64,000 bases of DNA from Pseudomonas putida (GTDB taxonomy: Bacteria > Pseudomonadota > Gammaproteobacteria > Pseudomonadales > Pseudomonadaceae), in NCBI RefSeq assembly GCF_028682395.1, contig NZ_JANHLC010000002.1, positions 1-64,000 on the forward strand, in the 5' to 3' direction. The notes beneath the pieces are model-generated. The model saw only the letters and a program-made list of their open reading frames with translations, made no database searches and was not told the DNA's origin. Positions 56,455-64,000 of this stretch are shown piece by piece (positions within the stretch are counted from its first letter, which is position 1; each line of letters opens with the position of its first letter). The position numbers were made by a program, and so were the translations under genes.

Positions 56455-57045
56455 CTATTGGTGTTCCAGGCCGGTTCTTGCTTTCGCATGAGAAATCACA
56501 CGAAACGTCTTCTCGGTGATGTAAGTATGATCGTCGGGGATATCCTTATTAACAAAGCTCATTGCACCGATCACGACATTATTGCCAATTCGTATTCCGG
56601 TACCAATGATGCAACTGTTGGCCCCGATATCCACGTTATCGCCAATGATAATGGGGGCATTACCCTTGTAGTCGACACCGATGGTGGTGTTCTGGTGGAT
56701 CGAAAAATTCTTGCCAATACGCACATTCTTAGTCACCACAATGCCCAGGCCATGCCCTACCTTTAGGCCCTCATCGATTTGCGCACCCAGCATGATTTCG
56801 GTGCCATGGCGGGTGATGAGCCCATCATTAATGCCTTTGGCCATTGATTTAAGCATTCGATTACGCTTGCGGGCCAAATGGTCTGCCAGACGGAACCAGA
56901 ACAGGTAATGACTGGAGCGGCTACGGCGCACTCGCCTCCAGAGGCGCACCCAGGAGAACGGCTTGTCCGGGCCACCGAGGATTTCAACATGCCAATAATA
57001 TTTTAGACTTTTGTTCTGTGGCACTTCCGGCGTTCCGGTATTCAT
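56455..57045 (-). CDS. Hexapeptide-repeat acyltransferase (serine acetyltransferase-like)
   Basis: The 196-residue product has a helical N-terminal third (YYWHVEILGG, then a basic RRVRRSRSSHYLFWFR stretch) and a left-handed beta-helix with hexapeptide repeats (GHGLGIVVTKNVRIGKN, IIIGDNVDIGANSCIIG, IRIGNNVVIGAMSFV). This matches CysE/SAT-like O-acetyltransferases of exopolysaccharide clusters, with a shorter N-terminus than CysE. No glycosyltransferases are nearby, so the acceptor is unknown. Confidence 0.85.
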   Translation of the reverse strand: MNTGTPEVPQNKSLKYYWHVEILGGPDKPFSWVRLWRRVRRSRSSHYLFWFRLADHLARKRNRMLKSMAKGINDGLITRHGTEIMLGAQIDEGLKVGHGLGIVVTKNVRIGKNFSIHQNTTIGVDYKGNAPIIIGDNVDIGANSCIIGTGIRIGNNVVIGAMSFVNKDIPDDHTYITEKTFRVISHAKARTGLEHQ

Positions 57046-57562
57046 GAATGACTCTAGGCGTTGGGCTTATTGGAGTATGGCTGCGCGAAAATCGCGCTCT
57101 TGAAACCGCCAGCCCCCGCGACGTGAGCGGGCTGGGCGTGAGGCGGGGCTTCCCTAGAAGCAAGTGCTGGCGATGGTCAATACCAGCGCCCTCTTCTGCC
57201 CTCCAGCGGCAGACCGCCCCCTTAACGGTAAAACACTTCACTTTCCTGCAGGCAAGCCCCTGTGGATGATTGATCTACGGGACTTTTAGAGTGCAGTGGA
57301 GGCCAAGGTCGGAATCGAACCGGCGTAGGTGGATTTGCAATCCACGCCAAACAGAAAAGTAGATAAATAAATTATAACAAAATCCGTTCTGCAGGTTACT
57401 GGTTGCACGGTTATATCTGACACGGGATGCCGTTGATACTGCTCACTTGGCTAAAAAGCGGGATGAGGATCGGCAATCTCCACTGATGATTGCCAATACA
57501 CTCTTGCCGACAGCCCGTTTTCGTTCAGGAGCAAAGGCTCAGATATCTCAACGAATCAGGCG
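57046..57562. other. Intergenic stretch with tRNA-Cys 3' fragment
   Basis: Besides the fragment at 57297-57348, nothing coding is supported. Base composition changes from GC-rich left of the fragment to AT-rich to its right (57349-57400). Confidence 0.45.
57297..57348 (-). pseudogene. Truncated tRNA-Cys (GCA) 3' portion, candidate att site
   Basis: The minus strand reads GTGGATTGCAAATCCAC (anticodon arm, GCA), then CTACGCCGGTTCGATTCCG and ACCTTGGCCTCCA: anticodon arm, T arm and 3' acceptor with CCA. The 5' acceptor and D arm are absent; AT-rich DNA takes their place. A 3' tRNA fragment is the usual scar left by tyrosine-recombinase islands. A related copy lies at 59551-59600. Confidence 0.8.
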
Positions 57563-59281
57563 TTATCCGCCGGCAATGCAAACGCGGTTGCGCCCACAGT
57601 GCTTGGCCTCATAGAGCGCAGCGTCGGCGCGCTGGAACCAGAGCTGCGCATCGGTCTCGTGGGCATGGGCAGCGAGCCCCAGGCTGAGCGTGTGCGCAAT
57701 GATCTGGCCTTCGAACTCGGTCGGCGTCGCCTCGAAGGCTTCACGCAGGCGATTGGTGACGCGTTCAGCGCCTTCCCGATCAATACGCTCAAGGACCAGG
57801 ACAAACTCCTCTCCCCCGAAACGGCCGACAATGTCAGCCTGGCGCGAGTTGGCGCGTAAAATTTTGGCAAAGCTACGCAACACAGCATCGCCGGCAGCAT
57901 GGCCATAGGTGTCGTTGACCGTCTTGAAGAAGTCGATATCAATAATCCCGAGCCAGCGTGTATCCGGTGCGGCAGGCTGTTTCGTCAGCTCATCCAGACG
58001 ACGCTCGACGCATTTGCGGTTGTTCAGCCCGGTAAGGCCATCAGTATTGGCCGAATGCTCAGCCGCGAGACGTTCTTGCTGCTGGGTACGTATCCACAAG
58101 GCGAGCGAGATGGCGAAACAGAGGACTTCGATCAGCGCGGCACTCTGAGTCAGCGTCATCGGTGCGATCATATTGATGTGCGCGAGCCCGCCCTTGATAC
58201 CGTACCAGGCCCAACTGACGCCGAGCGCACTGAGACCGAAGGTCGCCCAGCCAATCAGCAGCCAGATTGCATGCGGTGTGCCGCGCCTCCAACTGACAAA
58301 AGCAAAGTACGCATTGATAATCGCCGTGGCGTTGAAGAAGCGGTACATCAGGAAAAGCGTATCGAGAGGCAATGCACGCAACGCACACAAGAGCGCAACC
58401 ACCGCATTCGCCAGCGCAAACCCCAGGGCCACGCGGTCGAGCATTGGCGCAACGGCGCTCAGGCGCAGGGCCTTACGGGTAAACAGGAAGGAAAAACACA
58501 GCGCGCCGCTGACCAGCAGGCCGAGACCTTCGTTCGTCCAGAAACTGGTATCCGGTGCAAGGTGCTGCGCGAGCAGGCCGCGCAAGTTGAACCACGCAAA
58601 GCCAGTACACGTAACGAAGGCGGCATAGGTGATAAAGGTCGGCTGACGCAGCACGATACCGAACAGCAGCCAGATGGCCCCCAGCGTGATGTATACGCCC
58701 AAGTGTGTTGTGTAGATGGCGGTATAGCCCTGCAGGGTCGCCATAAGCGCAGCTGGCTGGTACAGGCGCAAGGTCAATCGCATATCGTCGCCAGACACTG
58801 AACGCAACCGCACGTAAACCTGCTGTGTTTCGCCAGGGGCGATGCTGTGCATGATCGCAGGCAGGGGCGAAGGTAGAGCGCGTCTGGAAAATGGCACGCG
58901 GTCGCCGACTTCCTGCTGCCATGGGGTCGGGGTTGTCACGAAAACCGTCATGGAATCAACCCATGGCGTGTCATCAACCAGCACCCAAGGCTGTGTATCC
59001 GCACCTGGATTGCGCAGCGTTAGCCGCAGCCAGAAACTGTCGCGGGTGATGCCCTGATAAAGATCAGCTTGCGTCAGTGGCTTCCACGCGGAGGGGTCGA
59101 GTTGCTGCAGCGACTCGTAATGGTGTGGATCGCGCTGAAATTCGGCATGTCCCACCAGCGACAGGCCATCGAGATTGGCATCAACGACAATAGGCTCCAG
59201 TGCATAGGCATGTGAATGCGCCAGAAGCGCCAGAACAACCAGCAAAAACCGAAACACCGTCAGGCCTCCATGCGCTCTCAT
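57563..59281 (-). CDS. Membrane diguanylate cyclase (7TMR-DISM sensor, GGDEF)
   Basis: The 572-residue product has a signal peptide (MRAHGGLTVFRFLLVVLALL, then AHSHAYA), a periplasmic 7TMR-DISMED2 domain (about 28-155), seven or eight transmembrane segments (about 170-390), a short coil and a GGDEF domain with active-site RFGGEEF and a preceding RQAD I-site. ATG at 59281 with AGGGA is preferred over an upstream TTG because it starts the signal peptide. It should make c-di-GMP in response to a periplasmic ligand. It lies alone between two tRNA-like fragments. Confidence 0.92.
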   Translation of the reverse strand: MRAHGGLTVFRFLLVVLALLAHSHAYALEPIVVDANLDGLSLVGHAEFQRDPHHYESLQQLDPSAWKPLTQADLYQGITRDSFWLRLTLRNPGADTQPWVLVDDTPWVDSMTVFVTTPTPWQQEVGDRVPFSRRALPSPLPAIMHSIAPGETQQVYVRLRSVSGDDMRLTLRLYQPAALMATLQGYTAIYTTHLGVYITLGAIWLLFGIVLRQPTFITYAAFVTCTGFAWFNLRGLLAQHLAPDTSFWTNEGLGLLVSGALCFSFLFTRKALRLSAVAPMLDRVALGFALANAVVALLCALRALPLDTLFLMYRFFNATAIINAYFAFVSWRRGTPHAIWLLIGWATFGLSALGVSWAWYGIKGGLAHINMIAPMTLTQSAALIEVLCFAISLALWIRTQQQERLAAEHSANTDGLTGLNNRKCVERRLDELTKQPAAPDTRWLGIIDIDFFKTVNDTYGHAAGDAVLRSFAKILRANSRQADIVGRFGGEEFVLVLERIDREGAERVTNRLREAFEATPTEFEGQIIAHTLSLGLAAHAHETDAQLWFQRADAALYEAKHCGRNRVCIAGG

Positions 59282-59842
59282 ACATTCCCTGCTATTGCTC
59301 TTCGTGCGAGGAGGTTTAAGTAACAATATTTCTATCAACAAACCTCGCTATTCTAGAGCCTCCGCGCATAAATGAGGAGTCGCATCGCCAGCAGCCAAGC
59401 GCTGCTGTTGGCCCCCCCACGAATTAGTCAATTTTAGAACGCCAAAAAATAGACACTAGAAACCCTCACCTTTGCGCAGTCGCGCAACACCTCACTTTAC
59501 TAGAGACAAGAAAAAACCTTGTAGATCATTCATCTACGGCTCTGTGAGAGTAGAGGCCAAGCTCGGAATCGAACCGGGATAGATGGATTTTCAATCCCAC
59601 TTCATAAAATTATGAAAACCGATAGATTCGCTGGAAAATCGTTACACAGACTGCTGATTTTCATATTATCAAGAGCCCGTATTTCAAGAGACCACTGGCG
59701 AGTCGCGGAACGCTGGAGATCGGACATGGCGCTTAGCCAATACCTTAACTTTCATTCACTATTTGCCTGGCACAACTTGCACCAAGCTTCCAATTTGCAT
59801 GGCGAATGAGGACGCCCGGTTAAGGCAAAGTGGATTGGATAC
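59282..59842. other. AT-rich intergenic stretch with tRNA-like fragment
   Basis: Apart from the fragment at 59551-59600, no gene is supported in these 561 bp. A 65-codon rightward ORF at 59612-59809 has no ribosome site or recognisable content. Confidence 0.5.
59551..59600 (-). pseudogene. Degenerate tRNA 3' fragment, second copy of the repeat
   Basis: The minus strand reads GTGGGATTGAAAATCCATC, TATCCCGGTTCGATTCCG, AGCTTGGCCTCTA. It is similar to the tRNA-Cys fragment at 57297-57348 but has diverged (loop GAA instead of GCA, terminal CTA instead of CCA). Similarity continues to the left (TGTAGATCATTCATCTACGG against TGTGGATGATTGATCTACGG), giving direct repeats of about 85 bp. Confidence 0.7.
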
Positions 59843-61189
59843 CTAGCCCTTATCCTCCTCTTGCTCTGAAGCTTTGATAAAAACAGTATACTTCCCACCC
59901 TCCATCGCTTCAAAAGCAATCAATTTCTCCACTAGTGCCGTGCTCAATACCTTGCCAGCATTGAGCAATAACATGCCGTTGTCTGCATTTAAGTTGCGCA
60001 CGAGCGTCATACCGGCAACAAGCTCTCGCGTACTTAAAGCCCTGACTGTCGGATCGACCAAGGTAACGTCGCTAAGGTAGGTAGCGCAGACAACCACAAA
60101 ATCTTCAACCAAATCAGGATCATAAAGCCTGCCAGCGTACTTACGAATGAACAGCAGCGCCTCATCACTATTCATTTGGCGCTCTAGTATCAATCCACAC
60201 TGTAATTCAACGAAGTCCACAGCCAACTTCAGCCATCGAGCACCTAAAGGGATCCCGTTGCCCTTGAGGTGGTCGGGAAAACCGGTGCCATCCCAACGCT
60301 CCTGATGATGCAGGATAATTCGCGCAGCATCCTTCATTGGCTCTAGGGCCATCAACAACGATTCGCTTTGTTTTGGGTAGGCCCGATAAAGATCACGCTC
60401 AGTGTGGTGTAGCAGATCTGCTGGCGCCGTCATCATGCTGTCCGTCCAGCTCATCTTACCGATGTTGTACAGCGCCGCCGCCATGGTCATGTCTCGACTT
60501 TCGGTTTCACTTAGACCATGAGTAACGCAATAGGCTCTAATTAGTTCGATAATCGCACGATTGGTTTGTTTGGCCTTAGGTAAGCGCAAGTTTGCCAAAA
60601 GAGAGAAGACTTCGGTCCCCGTAACATAGCTACGCTTAAGCTCCTCATAAGCCAAATCGAGCATATCCGCGGTCTGCTGCAACTCTGCAGTACGTGCCGC
60701 AACATGTTTCTCTAACGTTGCGTTAAGGTGTCGAAGTTGTTCGTTCTGCTCCCGTGCCAGAGCTTCCAAACGCTTGCGCTCATGCTCTGAATGATGATGA
60801 GCCAAGGCCTGGCGCAAGGTCGCCAACATGTCCTCGTCGTTCCATGGCTTGCTGATATAGCGATGAATTTGCCCCTCATTGATAGCCTTGGCAATCATCG
60901 TCATATCAGCATAACCGGTGAGCAAAATACGCAGTGTTGACGGATAGCGTCGATGGATATGCGCCAGTAACGTCGCACCATCCATATTGGGCATACGAGC
61001 ATCACTCACGACCACGTCTATTGGGCGCTGCTCAAGGAGCTCTAGAGCCTTGGCACCACTATCGGCGACCAGGATGTCGTAAGGCTGGCTCCGCAACAGT
61101 CGACGCAAGCTGTTGGTGATCGATTCTTCATCATCGACCAAAAGTACTGTTTGCCTACCCTGAACCAAGCCTGCGGTCTGTTCCTGCAT
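59843..61189 (-). CDS. Response regulator with degenerate HD-GYP (YN-GYP-type) domain
   Basis: The 448-residue product has an N-terminal REC domain (TVLLVDDEESITNSLRRLLR; phospho-acceptor Asp in VVVSDARMPNMDG; ISKPW), a helical linker (about 130-200) and an HD-GYP fold. Key metal residues are altered: the HD pair reads YN (ALYNIGKM), HHE reads HHQ (HHQERWDG) and GYP reads GFP. P. aeruginosa PA2572, a response regulator with a YN-GYP domain, is a known precedent. It is unlikely to hydrolyse c-di-GMP and more likely acts by protein interaction. ATG 61189, after AAGGGAGGG, is preferred. Confidence 0.88.
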   Translation of the reverse strand: MQEQTAGLVQGRQTVLLVDDEESITNSLRRLLRSQPYDILVADSGAKALELLEQRPIDVVVSDARMPNMDGATLLAHIHRRYPSTLRILLTGYADMTMIAKAINEGQIHRYISKPWNDEDMLATLRQALAHHHSEHERKRLEALAREQNEQLRHLNATLEKHVAARTAELQQTADMLDLAYEELKRSYVTGTEVFSLLANLRLPKAKQTNRAIIELIRAYCVTHGLSETESRDMTMAAALYNIGKMSWTDSMMTAPADLLHHTERDLYRAYPKQSESLLMALEPMKDAARIILHHQERWDGTGFPDHLKGNGIPLGARWLKLAVDFVELQCGLILERQMNSDEALLFIRKYAGRLYDPDLVEDFVVVCATYLSDVTLVDPTVRALSTRELVAGMTLVRNLNADNGMLLLNAGKVLSTALVEKLIAFEAMEGGKYTVFIKASEQEEDKG

Positions 61190-61391
61190 TGGCGCGCCCT
61201 CCCTTGGCATTCATCGAACCTGCCATTTCAGCAAGCTGGATGACACATGTCATTCCTGTAGCAGTTATACACCTGTCGAGTAGCAGATACAGGAAGGCGT
61301 GACTATGCTCAAGCACTGAATGGACGCGGCAACCGCCGAGCGGCATAGGAAGCTCAATGAGCCTATATTTAAGTTTGGCCGGATCGCAGCG

Positions 61392-63659
61392 ATGACAGCG
61401 TCAACGGGGTGGCCCAATCGGCGACTCCTTATCGTTGATGACACCGCCGCGATTCATGAAGATTTCCGCAAAGTGCTCGCCGCGCCAAGCCCTTCCGAGA
61501 ACACTATCGGCCATCTCGAAGCCGCTCTATTCGGCGCGCCGCATAGCTGTTCGCCCACGAGTTTTGATCTGGACTATGCGTTCCAGGGCCTAGAAGCCCT
61601 GGATAAGGTGCAGGAAGCGCTGGACAAGAAATCCCCCTACGCCATGTGCTTCATTGATATGCGTATGCCTCCCGGACTGAACGGTTTAGAAACCATCGAG
61701 CGAATCTGGCAAATCGATCCCAAACTGCAAATCGCACTTTGTACTGCCTACTCTGACTATTCTTGGGAGGATATAGCCGAACGCCTCGAGCTGGGCGACC
61801 GCTTGCTGATCTTAAAAAAGCCATTTGATGCCATTGAAATTCGGCAGATGGCCAGCGCCCTGTGCGCAAAGTGGCAGATGACCGAAGACGCAATGCTGAA
61901 AATGGAGCAGCTGGAACAGGCTGTGGTGCAGCGTACTCGTGAGTTATCAGATGCCAACATTATCGTCCAGAACAGCCCCACAATCCTTTATCGTTTGAAA
62001 GGCGAACCTTCATTCACCCTGATGTACATCTCCCACAACATCACCAAATTTGGCCATACGTCAGAACAACTGGTGGCATCGGCCAACTGGTCTCAGCAAC
62101 TGATACATCCTGATGACATAGCCAAGGTTGAAGGTGCCATGCTTCGGGCTCTGGATCGTGATTTAGCCGGTGCGTGCATCGAATTCCGAATGAGAACTGG
62201 AGATGGCACCTATCGCTGGGTGGAGAACCGCTACTTACCGGTACGCAACGAGATGGGGCAACTGGTTGAGGTCGAGGGCATTATCCTCGATATCACCGAA
62301 CGCAAACTGGCCGAAGATAATCTCGCCTTGATGGCTCGCACAGACGGACTGACAGGGTTGGCCAATCGAGCCACGCTCATTGAGCGTCTGCATCAAGCTT
62401 TTGCCGCCGCCAGACGAGGGGCGACACCATTCGCGTTGTTCTACCTGGATCTGGACCACTTCAAGCGTATCAACGACACCCTTGGCCATCCCGTTGGCGA
62501 CTTGCTCCTGCAGGAGGTTGCGCGGCGTATCAAGTCCTGTACACGAGAAAACGATGTGATCGCGCGCCTGGGAGGCGACGAGTTCGCAATATTACAACTG
62601 GAGGTCGAAGAGGCCACTCACTGCGCGACCTTGGCAGGCAAAATCCGCGACGCTCTTGCATTGCCCTATTCCCTTGACGGTAACGAGGGCCGCATATCAG
62701 TGAGCATCGGCATTAGCCTGTACACGCCAGTGACCACCAGCGCAGACAGCCTGCTCGCACAAGCGGACATGGCCCTCTATCGCTCCAAGGACAAGGGGCG
62801 CAACCAGTTCCACTTCCATACAGAGGAAATCAATCAGGAGGTAATGGAGCGCATAGCCCTTGCCAGCGACCTGAAGCTCGCACTAGAACGCGAGGAGCTG
62901 CATCTGTATTACCAACCCGAGATAGATCTCAGCACTGGCACAACTCTCGGGATGTCCGCGCATGTGTACTGGCTCCACCCCCTGCGAGGTAGGCTCGAGG
63001 CTGAAGACTTCATGCCCATCGCCGAGAAGAGCGGCATCGTCATAGCTCTAGGACATTGGGTACTGGATAACGCCTGCCGGCAAATGCGTATCTGGCACGA
63101 CCAAAATACGGCTCCACCACTCATCGCTATACAGCTCTCGCTGGTCCAGTTGAAAACCGGCTCAGAACTCATTTTCGATGTATTGCGAACCACCGCCCAT
63201 TGGAACCTATGTCCTTGGGAGCTGAGATTTGACGTGACCGAGAGCACGCTGGCTCAAACTACATGGGCCCACAACGATATCCTCCCACGGCTCTGCGAAT
63301 TGGGAGTAAATGTCGCGATTGAAGATTTCGGTACAGAATACTCTTCGTTTGACTACCTCAAGACTTACCGGGTAAGCCATCTGAAGCTAGCCAAACGCTT
63401 TCTCGAGAGCGCTAGAAGCGATGCAACCAATGCACTGACACTACGAGCCATTCTCAACTTTGCCAGTGACGTGGGCATCGGGGTTACCGCAAAAGGTATT
63501 GAAACCGAGGATGAACGTTTCACCCTGATATCCACCGGCACACCAATGACCCTCCCTTCAGGCAGAACCATTGAACCGTGTCAGGGTGAGGATGAGCTCA
63601 ACTCCGCAATCCGCCAATGCCAGCAAATGGACAGCGAACGCAACGTCGGAGAACCCTAA
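61392..63659 (+). CDS. REC-PAS-GGDEF-EAL protein with degenerate EAL domain
   Basis: The 755-residue product has a REC domain (RRLLIVDDTAAIHEDFRKVL; Asp in CFIDMRMPPGLNG), a PAS with PAC tail (about 200-320; YRWVENRYLPVRN), a GGDEF with intact LGGDEF and a REND I-site, and an EAL fold. The EAL signature is lost (MSAHVYWLHP), DDFGTG reads EDFGTE, LKID reads LKLA and VAEGVE reads TAKGIE, so phosphodiesterase activity is improbable. It is divergent from the YN-GYP gene. ATG 61392 is chosen for closeness to the REC domain; an in-frame ATG at 61320 lacks a ribosome site. Confidence 0.88.
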   Translation: MTASTGWPNRRLLIVDDTAAIHEDFRKVLAAPSPSENTIGHLEAALFGAPHSCSPTSFDLDYAFQGLEALDKVQEALDKKSPYAMCFIDMRMPPGLNGLETIERIWQIDPKLQIALCTAYSDYSWEDIAERLELGDRLLILKKPFDAIEIRQMASALCAKWQMTEDAMLKMEQLEQAVVQRTRELSDANIIVQNSPTILYRLKGEPSFTLMYISHNITKFGHTSEQLVASANWSQQLIHPDDIAKVEGAMLRALDRDLAGACIEFRMRTGDGTYRWVENRYLPVRNEMGQLVEVEGIILDITERKLAEDNLALMARTDGLTGLANRATLIERLHQAFAAARRGATPFALFYLDLDHFKRINDTLGHPVGDLLLQEVARRIKSCTRENDVIARLGGDEFAILQLEVEEATHCATLAGKIRDALALPYSLDGNEGRISVSIGISLYTPVTTSADSLLAQADMALYRSKDKGRNQFHFHTEEINQEVMERIALASDLKLALEREELHLYYQPEIDLSTGTTLGMSAHVYWLHPLRGRLEAEDFMPIAEKSGIVIALGHWVLDNACRQMRIWHDQNTAPPLIAIQLSLVQLKTGSELIFDVLRTTAHWNLCPWELRFDVTESTLAQTTWAHNDILPRLCELGVNVAIEDFGTEYSSFDYLKTYRVSHLKLAKRFLESARSDATNALTLRAILNFASDVGIGVTAKGIETEDERFTLISTGTPMTLPSGRTIEPCQGEDELNSAIRQCQQMDSERNVGEP

Positions 63660-64000
63660 ATGAATCCTTTGGCCGCACAACCCAATCGTCGAATCTTGAT
63701 CATTGACGACACGCCTGCAATCCATCAGGACTTTCGCAAGATTCTCTGCCCCGAAGATCAAGACTTCCTCGATAGCACGGAAGCCCTGTTGTTCGGAACC
63801 TACTCCTCTCCACAGCAGCACTTCCAACTCGACTCAGCCTATCAAGGTGAAGAAGGCCTGGAGCGGGTTAAACAGGCCCAAGCAGAAGGCAAGCCATATG
63901 CGCTGGCCTTTATTGATATGCGTATGCCGCCGGGCTGGGACGGGCTCTTAACAATTGAACATCTCTGGAAAACGGACCCGCACCTACAGATTGCCTTATG
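63660..64000 (+). CDS. REC-domain protein, N-terminal part (3' end outside window)
   Basis: ATG at 63660 follows the previous stop directly (TAAATG). The 113 visible residues form a REC domain closely related to that of the preceding gene: RRILIIDDTPAIHQDFRKIL, the TEALLFGTYSS insertion, and AFIDMRMPPGWDG with the phospho-acceptor Asp. The frame is open to the window edge. Proteins starting this way are often hybrid sensor kinases, but the output domain is not visible. Confidence 0.85.
   Translation, partial: MNPLAAQPNRRILIIDDTPAIHQDFRKILCPEDQDFLDSTEALLFGTYSSPQQHFQLDSAYQGEEGLERVKQAQAEGKPYALAFIDMRMPPGWDGLLTIEHLWKTDPHLQIAL

Noticed and set aside
59612..59809. 65-codon rightward ORF after the tRNA-like fragment
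   Set aside because: No Shine-Dalgarno and no protein-like pattern; lies in AT-rich island DNA.

Overview
The window reads as a Pseudomonas chromosome segment, most likely from the fluorescens/putida side of the genus. Evidence: high GC with dense GC-ending codons through most of it, an OprD-family porin, an MvaT/MvaU-type H-NS protein, split pqiA genes, a REP-like element, and an exact gammaproteobacterial dif site. No species can be named from sequence alone.

Region 1 (1-3.8 kb) is visibly AT-richer and accessory. It holds the end of a PilQ-like secretin, a short protein resembling the N-terminus of an addiction-module antidote, a HEPN-like gene behind a 14-bp inverted repeat, the chromosome-dimer-resolution site dif (1705-1732), an unrecognised gene and a thymidylate-kinase-like gene. 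A secretin ending next to dif suggests a filamentous prophage or another Xer-exploiting element, but this is inference.

Region 2 (3.8-20.4 kb) is core-like metabolism: pqiA-pqiA-pqiB-pqiC (MCE lipid-transport system); a LysR regulator divergent from an MFS symporter, a periplasmic M20 amidohydrolase and an OprD porin; an NTF2-like protein; a dienelactone-hydrolase-like enzyme; an ASCH protein with an apparent ATC start; a zinc alcohol dehydrogenase; an AraC regulator divergent from thiolase, 3-hydroxyacyl-CoA dehydrogenase and a TetR regulator.

Region 3 (20.4-29.4 kb) is a coherent alkylphenol (eugenol- or cresol-type) catabolic locus. A leftward operon encodes an aldehyde dehydrogenase, a small cytochrome c, a Tat-signal protein, a VAO/PCMH flavoprotein and a second cytochrome c. 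It starts at a -24/-12 (sigma-54) promoter with an IHF-like site and two upstream dyads. The divergent gene encodes a XylR/DmpR-type sigma-54 activator. A MetA-pathway outer-membrane protein and an MDR oxidoreductase follow.

Region 4 (29.5-53.5 kb) is mixed housekeeping: hpd, a CSS-EAL phosphodiesterase, mvaU, gloA, ahpC-ahpF, gor, galU, tsdB-tsdA, a DUF1883 gene, a 56-residue gene, alkB, nitronate monooxygenase, modABC behind a perfect ModE box, a YoaK-like and a SulP permease, and a TonB-dependent siderophore receptor behind a Fur-like box. A deletion scar at 30.8-31.3 kb keeps only the 3' ends of a DMT transporter and a LysR gene.

Region 5 (53.5-64 kb) holds a 27-residue membrane-protein gene, tRNA-Leu(UAA), a LysR/FadL deletion scar, benE and a hexapeptide acetyltransferase. 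Two truncated tRNA-Cys-like 3' fragments, lying in roughly 85-bp direct repeats, bracket a membrane diguanylate cyclase. A cyclic-di-GMP signalling cluster follows: a response regulator with a degenerate 'YN-GYP' domain, a divergent REC-PAS-GGDEF-degenerate-EAL protein, and a further REC protein running off the right edge.
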